DNA of 32,135 nucleotides from CAZOGW01 sp964579415 (lineage in GTDB: Bacteria; Actinomycetota; Acidimicrobiia; Spongiisociales; UBA5794). Numbering within the stretch: the stretch's first letter is position 1; every line of letters begins with the position of its first letter. Shown here piece by piece: positions 14,872-23,585 of this stretch. Below the pieces are notes generated by a model, which saw only the letters and a list, made by a program, of their open reading frames with translations, was not told the origin of the DNA and made no database searches. The stretch spans positions 1 through 32,135 of the forward strand of contig CAZOGW010000024.1 of the NCBI GenBank assembly GCA_964579415.1. The letters are read 5' to 3'. A program made the translations under genes and the position numbers.

Positions 14872-15120
14872 TTAGCCGGCGGCGAGTCGGCGCAGCGGGG
14901 GAACTTGGGTGGGCGGCTGCCTGCGGGCGGGCAGGGAGGCGAGCAGATCTGCGGTGACGGCGCTGATGCGCGTCACGGCGTCCTCGAACGCCTCCTCGGT
15001 GGCGGGCGACGTCTTCTGCACCCCGCTCACCTTGCGCACGTACTGGCGCGCCGCCGCCTCGATCTCCTCGGTTGTCGCCTCGGGCTCCAGGCCCCTGAGC
15101 ACGGTGATGTTGCGGCACAT
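14872..15120 (-). CDS. DUF2277 family small protein
   Basis: An 82-residue protein starting MCRNITVLRGLEPEATTEEI, the conserved start of DUF2277, followed by AARQYVRKVSGVQK. The family is widespread in actinobacteria and other phyla; no function is established. The conserved MCRNI fixes the start at ATG 15120, and TAGGCT (15128-15133, minus strand) ends exactly 7 nt before it. The frame extends upstream to 15162 but that part is not conserved. It ends 39 bp before the 8-oxoguanine deaminase start, but the latter has its own TAGCCT box. Confidence 0.85.
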   Translation of the reverse strand: MCRNITVLRGLEPEATTEEIEAAARQYVRKVSGVQKTSPATEEAFEDAVTRISAVTADLLASLPARRQPPTQVPPLRRLAAG

Positions 15121-15182
15121 GCCGGCCAGCCTACCGGCTCCCTCCGGTTCCTCTCCCGGCACCTGACGGGGTGGTGGGAACC

Positions 15183-15342
15183 AGAAAATCCAGTGACATG
15201 CAAGAAATGTGCACTTTCGGCATACATCCGTCCAGCGGAGCTTCTAGGGTGCGAAGTCCCGCCTCCCGGGGGGCTCCGACCTGAGGTCGGCCGCCGGGAC
15301 GGTGGGAAGACCCGATGCATACGGGAAAAGGAGGGTGCATCG
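15183..15342 (+). promoter_or_regulatory. Promoter and structured leader of the second Tat amidohydrolase
   Basis: TAGGGT at 15245-15250 is a likely -10 box, giving a leader of about 85 nt. The leader folds into an outer stem GTCCCG/CGGGAC enclosing a hairpin CCGACC-TGA-GGTCGG. A GTGCAC palindrome and a second possible -10 (CATACAT) lie upstream near 15209-15226. AAGGAGGG at 15328-15335 is a strong ribosome binding site before ATG 15343. It shares the CTAGGGT box with the leader at 2597 but no clear wider sequence. Confidence 0.4.
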
Positions 15343-17106
15343 ATGTCAGATACCAGCTCCAAGGGCGCGCCGGAGCGCTCGGGCAAGGGCGGTGGGATCA
15401 CCCGCCGCCAGCTTCTCAAGACAGGTGCGGTTGCCGGAGTCGCCGGTGTGGTCGCCGGTCCGGCGGGGGTCGCCGCAGCCGTCGTCCAGGAACCGGCTCC
15501 GGATGGGCCGCCGGACCTCATCCTGACCAACGGCAAGATCCACACCATGGACGGGAGCGGCACGGTGCTGTCGTCGGTGGCGATCACCGGCGGTAAGTTC
15601 GTCGCCATCGACCGGCCCGGACGTGGCGGCCCGCAGACCCGCAGCATCAACCTGCGCGGTCGCACCGTCATCCCCGGGATCACCGAGCCGCACGTCCATA
15701 TCGTCAGCCTGGCCAACCGGCCCGGATACCACACGCCGATCGAGACAACCGCGTCCATCGCCGAGGTGCAGGAGAAGCTCGCCGACCGCCGGCCAGGCGT
15801 CCCCGAGGGCCAGTGGATCACATCCATGGGCGGGTGGCACCAGAACCAGTGGGCCGAGCGTCGCTTCCCGACCCGCGCCGAACTCGACGAGGCGGTGCCC
15901 GACCGGCCCGTGCTTCTCTGGCTCCAGTTCACCGGTCCCGCCATCGTGAACTCGGCGGGGAAGGCGATCTTCGACGCCGTCGACGCCGGTGACCTGCCCC
16001 ACCCCGACGCGGTCAAGATCAACGTTGCCGACAACGGTGTGATTGCCGGCGGCGTCTTCGGTATCTCACCGTCCACCACGGCGCTGTTCCTGCTGCGCAC
16101 CTGGCAGACCTACGAGGACAAGATCCGCAGCACCCGGGACGCCATGGACCTCTCGGCGAAGGTCGGGGTGACGGCGCTCCTCGACGACGTTCTGTTCCCC
16201 ACCCCGGGGCCGCTCCATCCGTCGCAGATCCTGTCCAACCTGGACCACTACCGCATGTACGACTCCTGGCTCGACCTGCACCGTCAGGGCGAGACCATCG
16301 TCCGCATGCAGATCAACTTCCTCCACAACCAGGGCAACATCCCGGCCCTCGGGGGCCTGGAGAACCAGCTCCCCGAGCTCAAGGAGCGGCTGCGTAACCA
16401 GTTCCAGTTCTTCGGGGACGACATCCTCCGCACCGGCTCCATCGGGGAGTGGGCGGCGCCCATAGGCGCCGGAGCCGTGTGGCAGGAAGCGCAGCGCCTC
16501 GTCGCCCAGGCACAGTGGCGCAACGAGAACAGCGTGGGAAGCCTGGCCCAGCTCGAGCAGGTGGTCGTCGCCTACGAGCAGATGGAGGCCCAGTTCGGCA
16601 TCTCCCATCTGCGCTGGATGGTCCACCACGTCCCGTTCCTCAACACCAACCAGCTCGACCGGCTCCACGCCATCGGCTGTGCCGTCCAAGCAGCCGGCTA
16701 CCGCTGGGTCACCGGTACCGGATCGGGTGTGGGTGCGCCGTTCCGCACCATCTACGACCATCCCATCAAGATGGGTCTGCACGGCGACGGTGTCCATATC
16801 GCGCCGCTGAGCCCGTTCCCGCACCTGCGGTACGCCACCACGGGGCTGAACTCGTTCGGCGACCAGATCAACGCCGGGCAGCAGCTCACACGCCAGGAGG
16901 CGATGGGGCTGTTCACCCGGGAGAACCCCTGGTTCCTCAAGATGGAGGACCAGATCGGGACGATCGAGGTGGGCAAGCTCGCCGACCTGGCCGTGCTGTC
17001 CAAAGACTTCTTCACCGTCCCCGACGCCGAGCTCGACAAGATCGAGTCGGTGCTCACCATCGTCGACGGCAAGGTCGTCTACGACGCCGGCGTCGTCAAG
17101 GGTTGA
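15343..17106 (+). CDS. Tat-exported amidohydrolase, amidohydrolase_3 (YtcJ-like) type
   Basis: A 587-residue enzyme of the amidohydrolase_3 branch, which includes YtcJ-like and N-acyl-amino-acid or formamide deacylases. A twin-arginine signal, TRRQLLKTGAVAGVAGVVAG, begins near residue 20, so it should be exported folded. The first beta-strand ends VIPGITEPHVHIVS with the metal-binding HxH near 117-119, where YtcJ relatives usually read GFIDSHxH. HHVPF, GLHGDGVHIAPL and a C-terminal GKLADLAVLSKDFFTV (composite beta-sandwich) follow. Start: ATG 15343 has AAGGAGGG at good spacing; the frame is open to 14905 but that part overlaps DUF2277. Substrate unknown. It is not closely related to the amidohydrolase at 2750, though both have Tat signals and TAGGGT promoters. 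Confidence 0.85.
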   Translation: MSDTSSKGAPERSGKGGGITRRQLLKTGAVAGVAGVVAGPAGVAAAVVQEPAPDGPPDLILTNGKIHTMDGSGTVLSSVAITGGKFVAIDRPGRGGPQTRSINLRGRTVIPGITEPHVHIVSLANRPGYHTPIETTASIAEVQEKLADRRPGVPEGQWITSMGGWHQNQWAERRFPTRAELDEAVPDRPVLLWLQFTGPAIVNSAGKAIFDAVDAGDLPHPDAVKINVADNGVIAGGVFGISPSTTALFLLRTWQTYEDKIRSTRDAMDLSAKVGVTALLDDVLFPTPGPLHPSQILSNLDHYRMYDSWLDLHRQGETIVRMQINFLHNQGNIPALGGLENQLPELKERLRNQFQFFGDDILRTGSIGEWAAPIGAGAVWQEAQRLVAQAQWRNENSVGSLAQLEQVVVAYEQMEAQFGISHLRWMVHHVPFLNTNQLDRLHAIGCAVQAAGYRWVTGTGSGVGAPFRTIYDHPIKMGLHGDGVHIAPLSPFPHLRYATTGLNSFGDQINAGQQLTRQEAMGLFTRENPWFLKMEDQIGTIEVGKLADLAVLSKDFFTVPDAELDKIESVLTIVDGKVVYDAGVVKG

Positions 17107-17137
17107 TGTAGGTCTCATCACGGGAGAGAGCGGTCGG

Positions 17138-17171
17138 AGAGGTGGGTGCGACCCTGGTCGCACCCACCTCT
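17138..17171 (+). terminator. Hairpin terminator after the amidohydrolase_3 gene
   Basis: A 16-bp perfect inverted repeat spans 17138-17153 and 17156-17171, with core GGTGGGTGCGACC and its complement. It lies about 30 bp after the stop codon. Confidence 0.8.
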
Positions 17172-17406
17172 TCGCGCCGCGCCGGCGACACGGTGAGGAC
17201 CCGAGCAGCCTCCGATGCCGGCGACGTCTTCCGGTGGGGTGCGGAAGCGGGGCCAAACGAACAACCGCCCAGTGACCCGAAGGCCGCTGGGCGGTGTGTT
17301 CAGAGGCAGCGAACCGCCTCTATTGATCAAGGTAACACGGATGCGTGATGCCGCCACCCGGATCGGCTGGTTGGATTTCGCGTTGCGCGGATAGTTTTCG
17401 CGGGCG
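17172..17406. other. Intergenic region with two further hairpins
   Basis: No gene is supported. One hairpin has arms ACCGCCCAG (17264-17272) and CTGGGCGGT (17287-17295). A second has arms AGAGGC (17302-17307) and GCCTCT (17316-17321) and is followed by an AT-rich ATTGATCAA. These can act as terminators for the minus-strand surE gene ending at 17407 and the plus-strand amidohydrolase gene. A small RNA cannot be excluded. Confidence 0.45.
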
Positions 17407-18204
17407 CTACGCCTGCCGCTCGAGGGCGCTACGCACCGTGTCCGGGACGGGAGCCGCTTCGGGGAGCCGGATCGGGGTGATGGAGACCACATCGTCGTGG
17501 GCGGCGTCGACGTCGGTGCCCTCCATGGCGTCGAATGCGATCATGCCGCTGTAGGTGTGGACGAAGGTGTCCGGGTCGCCGTCGGCTCGGAAGAGTTGGT
17601 CGTAGCCGGTACGGGCGATGGAGGTAAGGCGCCGCTCGGTGGACCCGGTGGCGTGGAACGGCACGTTCACGTTGACCACGTCGGCGATCTCGAGGATCCC
17701 GGAGGCGGCGATCTCGTCGGTGAGGGCGGCGCACAGCTCGGCGATGCGCTCCCAGTGGGGAACCGCCTCGGCGGTCTCCACCCACTCCCTCCAGGTGGCC
17801 CATTCCCCGGTGGTGCCGGTGGAGAAGGCGATGGCGTCGATGCCGCTCACCCAGCCTTCGACGGCGGCGCCCACCGTTCCCGACGACATGAGGAACCCGG
17901 CGCCGTGGTTGTAGCCCAGGTTGATGCCGCTGACCACCAGCGACGGCGGCTCGTCGGCGATGGCGTGGATGCCGATCTGTACCGTGTCCGCCGGGTAGCC
18001 GTCGGTGGTCCAGGCGTCGATGCCGCCAAGCTCGACCCGGGCCACGGTGATCGGCTCGTAGCGGGTGATGGCCTTGCCCACCCAGCTCCGCTCCCGGTCC
18101 GGCACGGCCACCCGCACCTGGCGGCGAGCCATCAGCGCTCGGGCGAACGGCACCAGAGCGGGGCTGTGCTGCCCGTCGTCGTTGGCGAGGAGTGTCCAGC
18201 TCAC
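17407..18204 (-). CDS. surE: SurE-like 5'/3'-nucleotidase
   Basis: A 265-residue SurE family phosphatase. SurE removes phosphate from nucleoside monophosphates and supports stationary-phase survival. The N-terminal ANDDG carries the metal-binding Asp pair; VVSGINLGYNHG and SSGTVGAAVEGWVSGIDAIAFS match the SGxNxGxN and SGTVxAAxEG blocks of the active site. Start: GTG 18204 gives VSWTLLANDDG, the normal family N-terminus, with a TAGGCT box ending 7 nt upstream. The frame stays open for a further 1.7 kb opposite the GNAT gene and leuS; that extension is rejected. The GNAT gene's stop codon sits inside this promoter. Confidence 0.88.
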   Translation of the reverse strand: MSWTLLANDDGQHSPALVPFARALMARRQVRVAVPDRERSWVGKAITRYEPITVARVELGGIDAWTTDGYPADTVQIGIHAIADEPPSLVVSGINLGYNHGAGFLMSSGTVGAAVEGWVSGIDAIAFSTGTTGEWATWREWVETAEAVPHWERIAELCAALTDEIAASGILEIADVVNVNVPFHATGSTERRLTSIARTGYDQLFRADGDPDTFVHTYSGMIAFDAMEGTDVDAAHDDVVSITPIRLPEAAPVPDTVRSALERQA

Positions 18205-18209
18205 GGCGG

Positions 18210-18812
18210 TCAGCCTAAAGGTGTCCCGGGTGCTGCCTGCGCCGGGTTCTCCCTGCCCATGATGAGGTAGTCGATGGTGGTGCGTTCGAAGCGGAAGCCT
18301 TCCGCTATCACCTGCCAGCCGCTGCTGCGATAGAGCCCCAGCCCGGCGGTGGGGGCGTCGAGGGTGGTCAGCACCGAGCGGGGGTGGGCGTGCGCCGCCA
18401 TCAGTCGGTCGTGGAGGAGCCGGCCCAGCCCGCGGCCCTGCCATTGCGGGCGTACCGCCAGCTCGACGTACTCGAAGGAGTCGTCGAGCCACCGGTCGGC
18501 CGAAGGGCCCAGAGCCCGGCGCACCTGGTCGTGCCACCACTGGCCGGGCTTGGTGGTGTAGCCGTAGGTGAACCCGACCATGTCGTCCCCGGAGTCGATG
18601 GCGGCGAACCCGTACCACCCGGGTCGGTGGGCGTGGCGGGACACCGTTGCCGCGAACCCGGACACCTGGGCTCGGCTGCGGTGGTAGGGCGGGGGCGTGA
18701 AGGCGTCGGCGTAGACGGAGACGACCGGCCCGAACCAGGCATCGACCAGGTCGCGGTCGAGGACGACGATGTGTGCGCTGCCGTTGGGGGGATCGGGTGA
18801 TGACGCCACCAT
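18210..18812 (-). CDS. GNAT-family N-acetyltransferase
   Basis: A protein of about 200 residues with the acetyl-CoA-binding motif A VELAVRPQWQGRGLGRLLHD (Q/RxxGxG) and a C-terminal GLYRSSGWQVIAEGFRFERT typical of motif B. It transfers an acetyl group from acetyl-CoA to an unknown amine. Start: ATG 18812, with a TACCAT box 8 nt upstream; the frame is open to 18896 but overlaps the leuS start. Its stop lies 5 bp before the surE start codon on the same strand. Divergent from leuS. Confidence 0.78.
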   Translation of the reverse strand: MVASSPDPPNGSAHIVVLDRDLVDAWFGPVVSVYADAFTPPPYHRSRAQVSGFAATVSRHAHRPGWYGFAAIDSGDDMVGFTYGYTTKPGQWWHDQVRRALGPSADRWLDDSFEYVELAVRPQWQGRGLGRLLHDRLMAAHAHPRSVLTTLDAPTAGLGLYRSSGWQVIAEGFRFERTTIDYLIMGRENPAQAAPGTPLG

Positions 18813-18894
18813 CGAGGCTGATGGTAGGGCCGCTCGGGTGGCCTTTCGTGGCCGGGGGGCTATTAGCCTTCCGATCCGCAGGAGCGGAGTGGAC

Positions 18895-21633
<2,739 letters not shown>

Positions 21634-21643
21634 CGGCGCCGCC

Positions 21644-22123
21644 TTGGCCTCCCTCCGGCTCAACGCAGGTGAGGTGCTGGTCGCTTCCGGTATCGGCCTC
21701 GACCGGGTCCGCGAGGCACTTCCCGGTGTCGAGCCCTACGCCGTCGACGTCCGGCTCGCTCCGGCCTGGTTCCGCCGCTTGTGGGCCAAGGGGATCTCGG
21801 CGGTGACCATGCCCTGGGCCGTCTACGCCACTCCCGAGGCCTTCGCCGCGGTCGGCGGCGCCAAGGTGGAGCTGCGCTTCGGTGAGCTCATCGTCCACGA
21901 GCTGGCCCATATCGAGCAGTTCCGCCACCTCGGCGCCATCCGCCACATCGCCGGGTACGCCGCCGACTACCTGCGGGGCCGGTTGCGGCGCCAGACCCAC
22001 TGGGAGGCCTACCGCAACGTGCGCCTCGAGGTCGAGGCCCGCCAGATCGCCGGCGCGGTGTGCGCCCCGCTGCGACCCGGAGGCGGTGACGCCGCCGGCG
22101 GCGGAAGCGGGGGTGCCTGGTGA
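21644..22123 (+). CDS. HExxH metallopeptidase-like protein of unknown function
   Basis: A 159-residue protein with a zinc-protease-type HELAH at about 85-89 in the segment LIVHELAHIEQFRHLG, followed by YAADYLRGRL and EAYRNVRLEVEARQIA, where a third ligand (E or H) could lie. It resembles small DUF4157-like putative peptidases; proteolysis is not shown. TTG 21644 begins 10 nt after leuS, and the stop overlaps the start of the CPBP gene by 4 nt (GTGA), so the three are probably one operon. The C-terminal end is Gly-rich. Confidence 0.68.
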   Translation: MASLRLNAGEVLVASGIGLDRVREALPGVEPYAVDVRLAPAWFRRLWAKGISAVTMPWAVYATPEAFAAVGGAKVELRFGELIVHELAHIEQFRHLGAIRHIAGYAADYLRGRLRRQTHWEAYRNVRLEVEARQIAGAVCAPLRPGGGDAAGGGSGGAW

Positions 22124-22905
22124 TCGGCGAAGAGCGGGCCCTGGGCGACCCCTACCTGCCCGGCACGCAGTGGCGTCTCGTCGACGCCCTGCTGGTGGTC
22201 GTCGCCGGCATCGTCGGCGCCGTGGTTCTGGGCGGATTCGTCGTGGCCGCAGTGCGGGGGTCCACCGAGGTAGGCACCGCCGAGTCGGTGATCATCCTGG
22301 CCGCCCAGCAGATCGGTTCCATCACCGCCCTGGCCGTCCTCTCCCAGAGCCGGGGCAGCGGAAAGTGGCGTTCCGACTTCGGTCTGGTGGTGCGCCTCTC
22401 GGAATTCCCCTGGCTCTTCGCCGGTGCCCTGCTGCAACTCGCCGCAGCCCTGGTGGTCTTCGGCGTGAGCGAGGCGTTCAACATCGAGAGCCCTCCCCAG
22501 CAGAACATCGTCGAGGTGACCACGGCAGCGGAGGGCGGCTCCATGTTGGTGGTCCTGGCACTCCTCATCGTGGTGGCGGCGCCGATCGTGGAGGAGGTGA
22601 CCTTCCGCGGCATCCTGCTGTCACGCCTGCGGCGATCACTGGGGCCATGGCCCTCCATCCTCATCTCTGCGGTGGCGTTCGCCGGCCTGCACTTCGTGCT
22701 CGACCCCGGCTCCTACCTCGCAGTCACCGGACTGTTCGTCGTAGGAGTGGCCCTTGGCTGGGCAGCCCTCCGCCGCGGCGACCTCGGCGTCCCCATCTTC
22801 CTCCACGCCGGCGTGAATCTCCTCGGCGTGGTAGCCCTGTTGGCTTCATCGGGCGACGCCGCAGCCATCGGCACCTGGTATTCGTACCTAGTACCTAGTA
22901 CCTAG
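22120..22905 (+). CDS. CPBP-family intramembrane metalloprotease (CAAX/Abi type)
   Basis: A 261-residue polytopic membrane protein with about six hydrophobic segments. The CPBP motifs are present: EEVTFRG near 158-164 (EExxxR), FAGLHF near 187-192 and HAGVN near 229. Such proteases cleave prenylated CAAX-like or other membrane substrates. The start GTG 22120 overlaps the previous stop codon. The last six residues (SYLVPST) and the stop codon are encoded inside a 7-bp tandem repeat (22884-22909), so the natural C-terminus has been altered by the repeat or always ran to it. Confidence 0.85.
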   Translation: MIGEERALGDPYLPGTQWRLVDALLVVVAGIVGAVVLGGFVVAAVRGSTEVGTAESVIILAAQQIGSITALAVLSQSRGSGKWRSDFGLVVRLSEFPWLFAGALLQLAAALVVFGVSEAFNIESPPQQNIVEVTTAAEGGSMLVVLALLIVVAAPIVEEVTFRGILLSRLRRSLGPWPSILISAVAFAGLHFVLDPGSYLAVTGLFVVGVALGWAALRRGDLGVPIFLHAGVNLLGVVALLASSGDAAAIGTWYSYLVPST

Positions 22906-22909
22906 TACC
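22884..22909. repeat. Heptamer tandem repeat (GTACCTA)3-GTACC
   Basis: Three exact copies of GTACCTA plus a partial fourth. It overlaps the end of the CPBP gene and supplies its TAG stop. It belongs to a family of 7-bp GTAC-containing arrays with the ones at 26639, 30378 and 31611. Confidence 0.9.
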
Positions 22910-22940
22910 ACTATCTAACGATCTAGACACCCCCTCGCGC

Positions 22941-23585
22941 TTGTGCTACTCGTACTCCTGGCTGGCTGGCGGCGGGTGGAGCAGGGGTTCCGCCATCTCG
23001 TCGACAACACGTTCTCGGATCGGGGCCGTGCTCGCCCTGCTGGTGGCGGGTGGGGCGACGTTGTGGTGGCGGCAGCCGACGCCGCCGCCCGAGGTCACCG
23101 GCACCGTCATCGCGGCGCCGGCACCTCCCGGCGCCGCGGCGCTCCCGGCGGCGACCGTCACCATCCACGTCGGCGGTGAGGTGGCCCGCCCCGGTCTGGT
23201 GTCGCTCGGCGAGGGAGCCCGGGTCGCCGACGCCCTCGCCGCAGCGGGCGGGGCGCTGCGCAGCGCCGACCTGAACCGGATCAACCTGGCGGCGCCGGTC
23301 CGCGACGGCGAGCAGGTGATCGTCCCCGCCGCCGGCGCTCCCGGGGCGGACATGGCGCAGCCCGACGCAGAAGGAAGCGTGGAGGGCGGCTTGCCTGTCC
23401 CGGTGAACACCGCCTCGGCGGAGGCGCTGGAGGCGCTCCCCGGAGTCGGGCCGGTCCTGGCGCAGCGGATCGTGGAGTGGCGCGACCAGAACGGCCCCTT
23501 CACCACGGTGGAGGACCTCCTCGACGTCCCCGGGATCGGCGAGGCGAAACTGGCGGCGATGCGCGATGCCGTCGCCATCTCCTGA
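22941..23585 (+). CDS. comEA: ComEA-like DNA-uptake protein
   Basis: A 214-residue protein with an N-terminal membrane anchor (GAVLALLVAGGATLWW), a SLBB-type domain (VTIHVGGEVARPGLVSLGEG) and a C-terminal helix-hairpin-helix pair, VNTASAEALEALPGVGPVLA and LLDVPGIGEAKLAAM. ComEA is the outer-surface double-stranded DNA receptor of transformation machinery. The stop overlaps the comEC start by 20 bp, so the two are coupled. The start is uncertain: TTG 22941 gives an in-frame leader, but GTG 23028 would begin just at the hydrophobic segment. TATCTA (22912) or TAGACA (22924) may be the promoter. Confidence 0.85.
   Translation: MCYSYSWLAGGGWSRGSAISSTTRSRIGAVLALLVAGGATLWWRQPTPPPEVTGTVIAAPAPPGAAALPAATVTIHVGGEVARPGLVSLGEGARVADALAAAGGALRSADLNRINLAAPVRDGEQVIVPAAGAPGADMAQPDAEGSVEGGLPVPVNTASAEALEALPGVGPVLAQRIVEWRDQNGPFTTVEDLLDVPGIGEAKLAAMRDAVAIS

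Noticed and set aside
14905..15342. Upstream in-frame extension of the second Tat amidohydrolase
   Set aside because: It overlaps the conserved DUF2277 gene on the other strand and would place 146 residues before the Tat signal; AAGGAGGG before ATG 15343 decides the start.
15245..15342. Guanidine-I (ykkC) riboswitch
   Set aside because: CTAGGG and ACGGnGGGA resemble parts of the consensus, but the core CUGGUCCGAGAG segment is not matched and TAGGGT also precedes the M23-like gene as an evident promoter. Kept only as an unassigned leader.
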